NCBI GenBank assembly: GCA_949126835.1
Contig: OX421497.1
Span: forward strand, 48,708,474 to 48,772,473
Length of the DNA stretch: 64,000 nt
Source: Anisus vortex
Taxonomy: Eukaryota; Mollusca; Gastropoda; Planorbidae
Reading direction: 5' to 3'
Part shown: positions 23,670 through 36,936 of the stretch, one piece after another
How the letters are laid out: each line of letters starts with the position of its first letter
Position numbering within the stretch: position 1 is the stretch's first letter
Made by a program: the position numbers and the translations under genes
Notes under the pieces: model-generated
Told to the model about the DNA's origin: nothing
Seen by the model: only the letters and a program-made list of their open reading frames with translations
Databases searched by the model: none

Positions 23670-26600
23670 GGCAGATCTTATAAAAACTATAGTTATATCA
23701 GGCCACAGATCTAAATTCTGACGCCAGATCTAAGAAATCTATAGTTATATCAGATGGCAGATCTAAGAATCTATAGTTATATCAGGTGGCAGATTTAAGA
23801 AATCTATAGTTATATCAGGTGGCAGATCTAAGAAATCTATAGTTATATCAGGTGGCAGATCTAAGAAATCTATGTTTTATCAGATGGCAGATCTAAGAAT
23901 CTATAGTTATATCAGGTGGCAGATCTAAGAAATCTATAGTTATATCAGGTGGAAGATCTAAGAATATATAGTTATATCAGATGGCAGATCTAAGAATCTA
24001 TAGTTATATCAGGTGGCAGATCTAAGAATCTATAGTTATATCAGGTGGCAGATCTAAGAAATCTATGTTTTATCAGATGGCAGATCTAAGAATCTATAGT
24101 TAGCCTATATCAGATGGCAGATCTAAGAAATCTATAGTTATATCAGGTGGCAGATCTAAGAATCTATAGTTATATCAGGTGGCAGATCTAAGAAATCTAT
24201 GTTTTATCAGATGGCAGATCTAAGAATCTATAGTTATATTAGGTGGCAGATCTAAGAAATCTATGTTTTATCATATGGCAGATCTAAGAATCTATAGTTA
24301 TATCAGGTGGCAGATCTAAGAAATCTATAGTTATATCATGTGGCAGATCTAAGAAATCTATGTTTTATCAGATGGCAGATCTAAGAAATCTATGTTTGAT
24401 CAGATGGCAGATCTAAGAATCTATAGTTATATCACGTGGCAGATCTAAGAAATCTATGTTTTATCATATGGCAGATCTAAGAATCTATAGTTATATCAGG
24501 TGGCAGATCTAAAAATCTATGTTATATCAGATGGCAGATCTAAGAATCTATAGTTATATCAGGTGGCAGATCTAAGAAATCTATAGTTATATCAGGTGGC
24601 AGATCTAAGAAATCTATAGTTATATCAGGTGGCAGATCTAAGAAATCTATAGTTATATCAGGTGGCAGATCTAAGAAATCTATAGTTATATCAGGTGGCA
24701 GATCTAAGAAATCTATAGTTATATCAGGTGGCAGATCTAAGAAATCTGTGTTTTATCAGATGGCAGATCTAAGAATCTATAGTTATATTAGGTGGCAGAT
24801 CTAAGAAATCTATAGTTATATCAGGTGGCAGATCTAAGAAATCTATGTTTTATCAGATGGCAGATCTAAGAAATCTATAGTTATTTAAGTTATATCAGGT
24901 GGCAGATCTAAGAAATCTATGTTTTATCAGATGGCAGATCTAAGAATCTATAGTTATATCAGATGGCAGATCTAAGAAATCTGTGTTTTATCAGATGGCA
25001 GATCTAAGAATCTATAGTTATATTAGGTGGCAGATCTAAGAAATCTATAGTTATATCAGGTGGCAGATCTAAGAAATCTATAGTTATATCAGGTGGCAGA
25101 TCTAAGAATCTATAGTTATATCAGATGGCAGATCTAAGAAATCTATAGTTATATCAGGTGGCAGATCTAAGAAATCTGTGTTTTATCAGATGGCAGATCT
25201 AAGAATCTATAGTTATATCAGATGGCAGATCTAAGAAATCTATAGTTATATCAGGTGGCAGATCTAAGAAATCTGTGATTTATCAGATGGCAGATCTAAG
25301 AATCTATAGTTATATCAGATGGCAGATCTAAGAAATCTATAGTTATATCAGGTGGCAGATCTAAGAAATCTATAGTTATATCAGATGGCAGATCTAAGAA
25401 ATCTATAGTTATTTAAGTTATATCAGGTGGCAGATCTAAGAAATCTATAGTTATATTAGGTGGCAGATCTAAGAAATCTATAGTTATATCAGGTAGCAGA
25501 TCTAAGAAATCTATAGTTATATCAGGTGGCAGATCTAAGAAATCTATAGTTATATCAGGTAGCAGATCTAAGAAATCTATAGTTATATCAGATGGCAGAT
25601 CTAAGAAATCTATAGTTATATCAGGTGGCAGATCTAAGAAATCTATAGTTATATCAGGTGGCAGATCTAAGAAATCTATAGTTATATCAGGTGGCAGATC
25701 TAAGAAATCTATAGTTATATCAGGTGGCAGATCTAAGAAATCTATAGTTATATCAGGTGGCAGATCTAAGAAATCTGTGTTTTATCAGATGGCAGATCTA
25801 AGAATCTATAGTTATATCAGGTGGCAGATCTAAGAAATCTATAGTTATATCAGATGGCAGATCTAAGAAATCTATAGTTATATCAGGTGGCAGATCTAAG
25901 AAATATGTGTTTTATCAGATGGCAGATCTAAGAATCTATAGTTATATTAGGTGGCAGATCTAAGAAATCTATAGTTATATCAGGTGGCAGATCTAAGAAA
26001 TCTATGTTTTATCAGATGGCAGATCTAAGAAATCTATAGTTATTTAAGTTATATCAGGTGGCAGATCTAAGAAATCTATGTTTTATCAGATGGCAGATCT
26101 AAGAATCTATAGTTATATCAGATGGCAGATCTAAGAAATCTGTGTTTTATCAGATGGCAGATCTAAGAATCTATAGTTATATTAGGTGGCAGATCTAAGA
26201 AATCTATAGTTATATCAGGTGGCAGATCTAAGAAATCTATAGTTATATCAGGTGGCAGATCTAAGAATCTATAGTTATATCAGATGGCAGATCTAAGAAA
26301 TCTATAGTTATATCAGGTGGCAGATCTAAGAAATCTGTGTTTTATCAGATGGCAGATCTAAGAATCTATAGTTATATCAGATGGCAGATCTAAGAAATCT
26401 ATAGTTATATCAGGTGGCAGATCTAAGAAATCTGTGATTTATCAGATGGCAGATCTAAGAATCTATAGTTATATCAGATGGCAGATCTAAGAAATCTATA
26501 GTTATATCAGGTGGCAGATCTAAGAAATCTATAGTTATATCAGATGGCAGATCTAAGAAATCTGTGTTTTATCAGATGGCAGATCTAAGAATCTATAGTT

Positions 26601-29600
26601 ATATTAGGTGGCAGATCTAAGAAATCTATAGTTATATCAGGTAGCAGATCTAAGAAATCTATAGTTATATCAGGTGGCAGATCTAAGAAATCTATAGTTA
26701 TATCAGGTAGCAGATCTAAGAAATCTATAGTTATATCAGATGGCAGATCTAAGAAATCTATAGTTATATCAGGTGGCAGATCTAAGAAATCTATAGTTAT
26801 ATCAGGTGGCAGATCTAAGAAATCTATAGTTATATCAGGTGGCAGATCTAAGAAATCTATAGTTATATCAGGTGGCAGATCTAAGAAATCTATAGTTATA
26901 TCAGGTGGCAGATCTAAGAAATCTGTGTTTTATCAGATGGCAGATCTAAGAATCTATAGTTATATCAGGTGGCAGATCTAAGAAATCTATAGTTATATCA
27001 GATGGCAGATCTAAGAAATCTATAGTTATATCAGGTGGCAGATCTAAGAAATATGTGTTTTATCAGATGGCAGATCTAAGAATCTATAGTTATATTAGGT
27101 GGCAGATCTAAGAAATCTATAGTTATATCAGGTGGCAGATCTAAGAAATCTATGTTTTATCAGATGGCAGATCTAAGAAATCTATAGTTATATCATGTGG
27201 CAGATCTAAGAAATCTATGTTTTATCAGATGGCAGATCTAAGAAATCTATGTTTGATCAGATGGCAGATCTAAGAATCTATAGTTATATCACGTGGCAGA
27301 TCTAAGAAATCTATGTTTTATCAGATGGCAGATCTAAGAATCTATAGTTATATCAGATGGCAGATCTAAGAATCTATAGTTATATCAGGTGGCAGATCTA
27401 AGAAATCTATGTTTTATCAGATGGCAGATCTAAGAAATCTATAGTTATATCAGGTGGCAGATCTAAGAAATCTGTGTTTTATCAGATGGCAGATCTAAGA
27501 ATCTATAGTTATATTAGGTGGCAGATCTAAGAAATCTATAGTTATATCAGGTGGCAGATCTAAGAAATCTATGTTTTATCAGATGGCAGATCTAAGAAAT
27601 CTATAGTTATATCATGTGGCAGATCTAAGAAATCTATGTTTTATCAGATGGCAGATCTAAGAAATCTATGTTTGATCAGATGGCAGATCTAAGAATCTAT
27701 AGTTATATCACGTGGCAGATCTAAGAAATCTATGTTTTATCAGATGGCAGATCTAAGAATCTATAGTTATATCAGATGGCAGATCTAAGAATCTATAGTT
27801 ATATCAGGTGGCAGATCTAAGAAATCTATGTTTTATCAGATGGCAGATCTAAGAAATCTATAGTTATATCAGGTGGCAGATCTAAGAAATCTATGTTTTA
27901 TCAGATGGCAGATCTAAGAAATCTATAGTTATATCAGGTGGCAGATCTAAGAAATCTATGTTTTATCAGATGGCAGATCTAAGAAATCTGTGTTATATCA
28001 GGTGGCAGATCTAAGAAATCTATAGTTATATCAGGTGGCAGATCTAAGAAATCTATAGTTATGTCAGGTGGCAGATCTAAGAAATCTATAGTTATATCAG
28101 GTGGCAGATCTAAGAAATCTATAGTTATATCATGTGGCAGATCTAAGAAATCTATAGTTATATCAGGTGGCAGATCTAAGAAATCTATGTTTTATCAGAT
28201 GGCAGATCTAAGAAATCTATAGTTATATCAGGTGGCAGATCTAAGAAATCTATGTTTTATCAGATGGCAGATCTAAGAAATCTATGTTTTATCAGATGGC
28301 AGATCTAAGAAATCTATAGTTATATCAGATGGCAGATCTAAGAATCTATAGTTATATCAGATGGCAGATCTAAGAATCTATAGTTATATCAGGTGGCAGA
28401 TCTAAGAAATCTATAGTTATATCAGATGGCAGATCTAAGAAATTTAAAGTTATTTAAGTTATATCAGGTGGCAGATCTAAGAAATCTATAGTTATATCAT
28501 GTGGCAGATCTAAGAAATCTATAGTTATATCAGGTGGCAGATCTAAGAAATCTATAGTTATATCAGATGGCAGATCTAAGAAATCTATATTTATTTAAGT
28601 TATATCAGGTGGCAGATCTAAGAAATCTATAGTTATATCAGGTGGCAGATCTAAGAAATCTATAGTTATATCAGATGGCAGATCTAAGAAATCTATAGTT
28701 ATATCAGATGGCAGATCTAAGAAATCTATAGTTATATCAGGTGGCAGATCTAAGAAATCTATAGTTATATCATGTGGCAGATCTAAGAAATCTATAGTTA
28801 TATCAGGTGGCAGATCTAAGAAATCTATAGTTATATCAGATGGCAGATCTAAGAAATCTATAGTTATATCAGATGGCGGATCTAAGAAATCTATAGTTAT
28901 TTAAGTTATATCAGGTGGCAGATCTAAGAAATCTATAGTTATATCAGGTGGCAGATCTAAGAAATCTATGTTTTATCAGATGGCAGATCTAAGAAATCTA
29001 TAGTTATATCAGGTGGCAGATCTAAGAAATCTATAGTTATATCAGGTGGCAGATCTAAGAAATCTATTGTTATATCAGATGGCAGATCTAAGAAATCTAT
29101 AGTTATATCAGATGGCAGATCTCAGAAATCTATAGTTATTTAAGTTATATCAGGTGGCAGATCTAAGAAATCTATAGTTATATCAGGTGGCAGATCTAAG
29201 AAATCTATAGTTATATCAGGTGGCAGATCTAAGAAATCTATAGTTATATCAGATGGCAGATCTAAGAAATCTATAGTTATTTAAGTTATATCAGGTGGCA
29301 GATCTAAGAAATCTATAGTTATATCAGGTGGCAGATCTAAGAAATCTATAGTTATATCAGGTGGCAGATCTAAGAAATCTATAGTTATATCATGTGGCAG
29401 ATCTAAGAAATCTATAGTTATATCAGGTGGCAGATCTAAGAAATCTATGTTTTATCAGATGGCAGATCTAATGAATCTATAGTTATATCAGGTGGCAGAT
29501 CTAAGAAATCTATAGTTATATCAGGTGGCAGATCTAAGAAATCTGTGTTTTATCAGATGACAGATCTAAGAATCTATAGTTATATTAGGTGGCAGATCTA

Positions 29601-29810
29601 AGAATCTATAGTTGTATCAGATGGCAGATCTAAGAATCTATAGTTATATCAGGTGGCAGATCTAAGAAATCTATAGTTATATCAGGTGGCAGATCTAAGA
29701 AATCTGTGTTTTATCAGATGACAGATCTAAGAATCTATAGTTATATTAGGTGGCAGATCTAAGAATCTATAGTTGTATCAGATGGCAGATCTAAGAAATC
29801 TATGTTTTAT
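23670..29810. repeat. 33-bp tandem array, about 190 copies, with higher-order structure
   Basis: The basic unit is GGCAGATCTAAGAAATCTAT plus AGTTATATCAGGT. Shorter variants lack one A (AAGAATC) or have GTTTTATCAGAT in place of AGTTATATCAGGT. Rare variants recur at fixed distances: CTGTGATTTATC at about 25.27 and 26.43 kb, AATATGTGTTT at about 25.90 and 27.05 kb, and GTTTGATCAG at about 27.25 and 27.67 kb. Large blocks of ~1.15 kb and ~0.42 kb were therefore duplicated on top of the 33-mers. Every unit contains AGATCT. Confidence 0.97.
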
Positions 29811-30006
29811 AATGAAAGAAAACTCTGCTCTTTCATTCTAGTATCTTTTTATTTTATTAGGCCTATTGTTGTGAACTTTGAACTATGCTGACAGTATGAC
29901 GCTAAATAAATACCTACATAATGTTTTAAGATAAGAAAATAGAGAGGTGGGTGACAGGATAGACGTCTAGCAATTTTTATTTATTTTCTAAGCCTTTAAG
30001 TTTCTT

Positions 30007-30290
30007 TTGCGTCTGATCGAAACAAACTATTCCAATCGGCAGCGGCGTAACCAGGAGTGTAAGGTTGGAAGGGCCGTGGGGGGGGGGGGGGGGGCGAAGT
30101 GTGTAATCCACCGATACAATCCCATTAATAGTCATATAATGGGTGAACGCCTGGGAACACCCCAGGTTGCGCTTCCGGGGATCTTTTCACGGGCCTTGAG
30201 CCAATAGACCATCGTAAGTACAGGCCGAACTACTGAAGCGCGTCACTTATGGTGGTCTTGACTGAGCCCACCGTGGGGTGGAAGGAAGGG
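30007..30290. repeat. Remnant of a dispersed element with a long G-run
   Basis: GTGTGTAATCCACCGATAC to GGGTGAACGCCTGGG resembles the start of the element at 36940 (GTGTAAACCTCCGATATGAT to GGGCGAACACATGGGG). It is preceded by GGCGTAACCAGGAG and a G-run at about 30078-30094. Function unknown. Confidence 0.4.
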
Positions 30291-30778
30291 CGCGACAATA
30301 CCCGTCTCAACAAATACAGTTTCTGTAAGATCAGGCCGACAATACCCGTCTCAACAAATACAGTTTCTGTAAGATCAGGCCGACAATACCCGTCTCAACA
30401 AATACAGTTTCTGTAAGATCAGGCCGACAATACCCGTCTCAACAAATACAGTTTCTGTAAGATCAGGCCGACAATACCCGTCTCAACAAATACAGTTTCT
30501 GTAAGATCAGGCCGACAATACCCGTCTCAACAAATACAGTTTCTGGACGATCAGGCCGACAATACCCGTCTCAACAAATACAGTTTCTGGACGATCAGGC
30601 CGACAATACCCGTCTCAACAAATACAGTTTCTGGACGATCAGGCCGACAATACCCGTCTCAACAAATACAGTTTCTGGACGATCAGGCCGACAATACCCG
30701 TCTCAACAAATACAGTTTCTGAACGATCAGGCCGACAATACCCGTCTCAACAAATACAGTTTCTGGACGATCAGGCCT
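30291..30778 (+). repeat. 44-bp tandem array, 11 copies, probably derived from LINE coding sequence
   Basis: The unit GACAATACCCGTCTCAACAA plus ATACAGTTTCTGTAAGATCAGGCC repeats every 44 bp. The first half of the array has GTAAGATCAG and the second GGACGATCAG. One frame reads DNTRLNKYSF, the kind of sequence that precedes the WNGLPE motif at the end of Jockey/CR1-type ORF2. The LINE C-terminus does follow directly at 30779. Confidence 0.9.
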
Positions 30779-30966
30779 ATAGTTTGGTATTTGTACTACC
30801 GAGTGGCATTCGGGCATGGAATGGGTTACCTGAACAAACCAGTAACTTAACATCATTTAAAACATTAATAAAAATGCAAGACTAGACTCGGACCACGGAT
30901 GAGCGTAGGACGCAATAATCTTCTCTATAGAAGGAGCGTCTGTAATGTATAAGATAAGATAAAGAG
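30779..30966 (+). pseudogene. LINE ORF2 C-terminus and 3' tail, 5'-truncated
   Basis: One frame reads LPSGIRAWNGLPEQ, then TSFKTLIKMQD and a stop (TAG, about 30885). The IRAWNGLP/TSFK pattern is the usual end of Jockey/CR1-like ORF2. The 3' UTR follows: CGGATGAGCGTAGGACGC, AATAATCTTC, a small hairpin CTTCT-CTAT-AGAAG, and the end ATAAGATAAGATAA. This is the best reference for the tail copies elsewhere in the window. Confidence 0.75.
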
Positions 30967-33900
30967 CAAGCATTGGCTACGTGCTAATTTAATTATCCAA
31001 GGGGAATCCCTTACTGGGGCGGGGAGGGGGGGGGGTGCAGTGAATGTGCTTAGGCCTACATTGTCCTAGCATGGCAGTATGCGTCATTCAGGGGCGGAGC
31101 TAGGATTACAGTGTCCCACCCCTTACATGTAACGCCCTGGACTTTCGACTCGTACAGTTTAAAGTTTAAACAAAATTAAACTTCTAAATTCTGAAAAAAG
31201 TCATTGGGGTAGGTTATAATAGCAGGCAAATTATGAATCCACGTACGTAGGGGCCTACACTTACATGCAGGACTACATGTTCACTTCAAACTAGGACTAG
31301 ATTATTTAAAAAAAAATCTTTTATCTAACTATAGAACTATAGACAAATTTCTATATTGAAATTACCATCACCGTTTTCCTCCGCAAAATAAAAAACAAAC
31401 AAACACAACACGTAAACAAACAAACTCTAATTTTTTGTAAAGTTTGTACAAAAATGTAGGTCAGAGGTCAGCTAAAAGAAGTTTCCCCTTTCCAAGACTC
31501 CGCCACTGTCGCACAAAGTTTCTTGTTACTCAACACATAGATTTTTTTTATTACTGAAAGCTTTTACTACTGCAACCTTTAAATTAACCTTTAACCCTGA
31601 AATTAGGCCGTCACAATATTAGCGCACAGTTCACAAAGTTCACGCATATCTATTGTATGACCTAAACAGTACACACTAAGCCTGGGTCATCTTGCTTCCC
31701 GTCTACTGTGGCTACTAGCACACATTCATTTACACCAGAAAAATTAAATTCTCATGTAACCTTTTTTTCAAAGAATTTTCCAACAATAACAAATGATGAT
31801 GCATGTTGAATGGGGGGGGGGGGGTATGTTGCTATTAAATTATTTTCCAGATTCTCAGATTTTCCAGGATGATTTTCTCTTGTTTTTATTCCTCCTTGAT
31901 TATTTGTACAATAACAAATACTGAAATAGGCCTACTACTACTACTACTACTGTCGCTACACAAACACACACTTTTTCCTTTCACTCACAATAACATTTTG
32001 GCCCTCCCCCTTCTTCCTCCCTATACGCCAGCAAACAATCGACCCTTGCATATATATCGTGTTAAAATAGATTCCAACAGTCTAGATGAAAAGCGATGGA
32101 GAAGTGATATTGAACGGAACAAGCAGATGTATCGGAAAGCAAACATTCGACCCTTGCATATAATCATATAATATATCGTGTTAAAATAGATTTAATGGCT
32201 TCTGCGTGCCATGTCATTTTTTTTTCATTAGCTCTCGCTGATCTTTTTCAAATAAATCAAAATAAATCATTATGTCGTTTACCTGTTCGAAAGCGTTCAG
32301 TTTCAGCGGATAAAAACTAGTCTTTGTGTCTCTTCAGAGTCTTTACAAGCTTATGTAGCGCTCCAGGGCAAAAGTTTCTGCGCCGCTCCCTTGCATACTG
32401 TAACTGCTTGTTTAGTGCTATATTTGCTATAGGCTATTTAGACTACATTTGCCGCCCTCCTGGAAGTGTCGCCCCCGGGCAAATGCCCCTCTCTTCCCCC
32501 TCCTATTTGAGGGCACTGCGTCTCCTGTGCTTACATCAAGGAATGCTACATCAAAAGAATATGCCGACTATTCTACATTTGGTTGGTTTTGTTTGTATTA
32601 TATCGCAAGCCCAAAAATACCTAATACAAGTGGTTAGTATCTGCAAACCATTAACTGAATTGATTTTCGCGATTCCAATAAAATATTATTATAAAGTATA
32701 TCCTTCAATTTTACGAAAAAAAAATAGTGTGCCACCGAAATGACCCCCCCCCCCCTCCCCCGAAAAATAAAAAATAACAACCTAAATCGATTTCAGATTT
32801 CCGATTTGATATTTAAAATTTATCTTATCAAGAGGATATCACTCAAATTAATATAATTTCACCATATCTGTAGGCCTAAATAGAAAACGTTTACAATTAT
32901 TCAAAATGTTTTATTATGCGGCGATATATCAAGGTATAAGTGCCCATAAAAAGGCCGAAAATGACAAAAACGCTGCTGCGATGGTTGGCAAACAGAAAAG
33001 ATTTGTCAAATTTCTTGTAAACCACATTGGGAGGCTGCTGTTAAGCTTCCATTGCATTATACTTATACACCATGAAAGTTTGTGTGCAAAGATATCTTTA
33101 TTGGACTTGCACTCCGTAATGGAAACTGTTGTTAAAATAGTCAACTTTATTAGTTTCCCACTCTTCGTTGATTTACCGACTATTCAAATCTTTATTTAAC
33201 GACTCATCTAAATGTTGAACTTGTGTTTACAAGGACAGGATCAAACAATTCTTGAACTGTTGGTTACTCATTTTTACTGGAAAGAATTCGGATTGAAACT
33301 GGACATTAGAAATATTTATCCGTTTTATTACTAAAACATCATAGTACTTCCCCTATGTTAAAACTCATTCAGATCTATATCAATACACATAGATGAGCTT
33401 AAGTTTAAGAAGTATATTGAAGCACTCAAAGGGGAGTTTTCTGGCTGAAGTCTATTTTGAAATGCAGCAAATTGAATTTAAAACATCCGATTTATCGACA
33501 TCAAAATTTGCCGAATCGCGAACAAAACTGGAAGAAAGCTGCTTAGAAAGGTCGTCAGCTATACTTAAACCGTTCATTTGTTTGAAAAAATGTTGCATTT
33601 GTTTTACTTTCATCTATTGGCTCAACTTACACTTTTTACAGATTTTCTCATAAAAGATTTTCTCATACAATAAAACTTTTTTAATCCCATAAGAAAGTCT
33701 TGAAGCATTAAGCAGGGCTCACATTAATTGATGCAGACAAATTGCATTCAAATGTTTTTATCTTCTTTAAATATTAAAGCACACAAAATAATTCGAAATC
33801 AAATTTATTTGTTTTAACTTTTAAAAAACATCAACAGCTTAAGTGTATATACGAGCATTATTTTACGTAAGTGTTATTATCGCAATATGCGCCTTTTTTT

Positions 33901-34150
33901 TTATCATGATACATATAGGGCCTACATTTAATAATTATTGTTAAAAAAAATACATATAGTACTAACAGTAGGGGTTGACTATTTGGCTGTTGGCACGCTG
34001 AGTGAGTTAGAAATTCTACTTTGGCACGCCGCTATCAAAAGGTTGCCGCTAGCTAGCTTAGAGGATTATTATTGAAAGCCATGGTAGGCCTATATCTCGC
34101 AAACTATTTTCAGATGAAACAGGGCTGTACACAAGTTTTCACCCTGAAAG
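30967..34150. other. Intergenic, no supported gene
   Basis: Several ORFs of 60-139 codons occur (31869, 32324, 32906, 33393), but none shows recognisable protein, splice context or typical composition. Homopolymer G/C runs lie at 31022-31035, 31812-31824 and 32743-32761. GCATATATATCGTGTTAAAA recurs at 32048 and 32169 as a small local duplication. Confidence 0.5.
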
Positions 34151-34154
34151 TGAT

Positions 34155-34402
34155 GTACCCGTCAGACCAAATTGATTCATAGGGCCGGTGAAGCAGCGTT
34201 CCCCAGTTTGCGTGGCCATGGCATACTAGGAGATTGTGTGACCAGCACAATGCTCAGCCGTTTTTACCTTACTAATTTCAGGTACCCATCAAAACTAAGT
34301 AGATTCAAAATCCTGAACAAAATCATTGCCCTTGTCGGGATTCGAGCCCATGACCTTTGGTACTCTAGTCGACTGCCTTGCGGCTCGGCCAGTGTCCCTT
34401 TA
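34155..34402 (-). repeat. tRNA-derived SINE, reverse copy
   Basis: On the minus strand: a tRNA-like head with A-box-like GGCCGAGCCGC and B-box-like GGCTCGAATCC, then a body with GATGGGTACCTG and GGTCACACAATC, ending in TTTGGTCTGACGGGTAC. The same body is found at 43076-43350, so both are one family. Confidence 0.85.
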
Positions 34403-34650
34403 GACTCCTTTTGGGATTAAGAATATGCATAAAATGATGCCAACTCCAAGGTACTCTCCAAACAAAACAAAAAGGTCACTCCATTGATTGCATGTTTAAT
34501 AAATCAGCTTCAATGTATTTCATTTTATTTGTTTATGAAGAGGCTATTTATATTATGTTTCATTTAAATACCCGGTAATTATTTAGCAAGTACTTCAACT
34601 TCAAGCACAAAACTAACATTAGCCTTTTTTTTTTTTCAGACAAAAACAAA

Positions 34651-35341
34651 ATGATTCTCAGCCTAGCAGACGTGACTTTCATTGTTTTGTTATCTGCAGA
34701 GCTCTATCATCTAATAGCTCATGTAATGATCCTATGTGGTATCCGGAGCCTCCCTCGCAAAGATTTGGTTCGGGTCCGCCTTTATTTCTTGTTGGATGCA
34801 TTGACAGTGTTTGTAGCAGCCTTCCTAGTCACAGGCAGACTCCGATGGCTAGCAGTGCTGCAAATACTTCAACATATGTTCTACTTTTTCACCTGGGATA
34901 AATCATATATGGCAAAAAGGGTAATTATTATAAGAGTTTTTTTTAAAATATAAAACAGTTTCGTTTTAAAAAGAATTGAATTTTTTAATACTATTTAAGA
35001 TGTTATTCAATGAAATAATGCAATAAAGTTGTATTATAGTTGTGTTGTATTATGTCTAGATCATAGACTGGAGTTCCCTGGAATGGTTTAAAAGTAATCA
35101 GAGAAAGTCGCCTCAACTTGATTCTGCCCTGGGAACGTTGTTTGATGTGTGCGTGCACGCCGCCATGATGTACGTTCTGGGTGAGCAGATGGGAATATTC
35201 AGCATCCTGGTCTCCATCTTCATCACACAGGCAGCAGTCTACAGTATACTCTACAACCCAAAGTTGGCCTGGAGCAGTCCGGACAATGTGCCAGGTTGGG
35301 TTCAGAAACGTGTTGGAAAACTAGCACTGGATCAATCTTAA
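34651..35341 (+). CDS. Unrecognised multi-pass membrane protein, 2 coding exons, 183 aa
   Basis: Exons 34651-34920 and 35060-35341 join in phase 0 (AGG/gtaatt ... tctag/ATC) and end in TAA. The ATG follows a strong acceptor (a T-run then CAG at 34637-34639), so a 5' UTR exon lies upstream. About five hydrophobic segments are visible: residues ~6-29, ~45-62, ~66-84, ~118-132 and ~140-158. Short basic loops contain RSLPRKDLVRVR and KSNQRKSPQ, and the tail is basic. There is no signal-peptide cleavage pattern. Codon choice and clean splicing support a real gene. I do not recognise the family; it could be a small TMEM-type protein. It converges with parkin on the opposite strand. Confidence 0.8.
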
Positions 35342-35507
35342 ATTAAATGCATCTTTTCTTTTTCTTATCAGCTCAATGAAGGTAGACTAATCACAAATGA
35401 TGTTAAATTCCTTTTAATTTATTTCAAAACTCATAACTTTTTTTTTGTGTCATAAAATTGAATGTGCACATATTGATTTTTTATCCTGTGATGGGTAAAC
35501 ACACTCA

Positions 35508-35664
35508 GTGAATCCAACACACCTGGTGAACCCAACAGACCCGGTGACCCCAACACACCTGGTGAACCCAACAGACCCGGTGACCCCAACACACCTGGTG
35601 AACCCAACAGACCTGGTGACCCCAACACACCTGGTGACCCCAACACACCTGGTGAACCCAAATC
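35508..35664. repeat. 18/36-bp minisatellite in the 3' UTR
   Basis: AACCCAACAGACCCGGTG alternates with ACCCCAACACACCTGGTG. Because 18 is a multiple of 3 it opens frames on both strands, and these are not genes. It lies 167 bases after the stop of the membrane-protein gene. Confidence 0.9.
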
Positions 35665-36818
35665 TTGCTTTTGTTTTATGTCCCCACACAGGTGAACTAT
35701 TTGTTAGAATTCAAAATAATTAAAATATTTCAAACTTTTGTTTTAACAACATAGCTGTAGTTTTGTTTGAGAAAGGCATGCACAATGAGCTTTTATATAT
35801 TCATTATATCATTATACCAGTAATGCTTTCTTACTATTGTAAACAGTTTTATTGTCACATGAGGTATCTTAACTAAAATCTACCAGTATATTGAATTGAT
35901 GTCTGCATATCTATACAGCTAGTAATTAAGGGGAGATCAAAATTTGGTTAAGGTCTGTAGAGACTATACCGGTACTTCTGCTACCAGTACTATATATAGA
36001 AGCCTATATGTCTAAAGTACAAGTCTAATACAGAATAGTTTCTTTCTTGGCTTCAGGTTGCTTTCATTCTTTTAAGAATTTTGTACATTTCTATAATCTG
36101 AACTCATTGAAAGAAAGGTAAACAAAGGGGCGCAACTCTCATGTGTAAATGTTGGCTAATAATTTTAAACCAAAGAATTAACTCATTCCCTACTCAGACA
36201 TTTCTTGTGACTGACAAATTTCATTCACCTTGTAGTTACAGCCTAAATCTTTTCAAACCTTTTTTATAACAATATAGTTTTTCTTTAAAATAGAATTATG
36301 TAAAGTTAAAATATAGTTTGTAAATTAAACAGAAAAGATCAACTGTATGAATTTTGACCAAGTTGATGAATCAATTATTAGGGTCATTCACCTCACTAGA
36401 ATCATACAATTGTTAAATGCATTCAAATAAGGAAAGAGTTTGATAAAAGATCTGCTGTCCCACAATTAGTAAAAATTACTTTACATGTAAGATTTATTGA
36501 AAATCAAAGTTGGCACTAATTTTTCTGTTGCTTTTTAAATTGTTTAAAATTGTATAAGTATAAGGGCAAGTGAATTTAGCATTAGTTGGAGTAATGTACC
36601 TTGCACAACTGTAATTGAATATCTGTTCACATTGATTGTGATTTTTGCTTGTGATAATTTTGTGTTTTACATTTTGTAATCTACTGCAAGTATTTCAACT
36701 GAGCTAGTCTATAGATGCTTCATTTATTTTAATTAATTTATCCAATCGTTGTCTACATTTGTTGCATAAATGAATGGAATTTTTCTCTCTCGTTATTTAC
36801 AAATCAATTTTTAATCAC

Positions 36819-36824
36819 AATAAA
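36819..36824 (+). terminator. Candidate polyadenylation signal of the membrane-protein gene
   Basis: AATAAA lies about 1.48 kb after the stop, just before the repeats that separate this gene from parkin. It is the first strong candidate noticed, though not experimentally supported. Confidence 0.4.
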
Positions 36825-36936
36825 ATTTTTATATGCAATCTTTTTCAGAATTATTGTGTTTGTTAGGATAATGTTGTGTATACATTTTAGTAGCTCTGGA
36901 TTTGAGACAATGTCTAAATGTCTGGTATGCTATTAC

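Noticed and set aside
23670..29810. CRISPR-like regular repeats
   Set aside because: Units are contiguous tandem repeats with no unique spacers, and the genome is eukaryotic. The same applies to the 41-, 50- and 31-bp arrays.
31869..33653. Several ORFs of 60-139 codons
   Set aside because: No recognisable motifs, AT-driven composition and no supporting splice sites or paired exons.
35431..35723. Repetitive ORFs (Gly-Ser-Pro-Gly and Asn-Pro-Thr types)
   Set aside because: Product of an 18-bp minisatellite in the 3' UTR of the membrane-protein gene.
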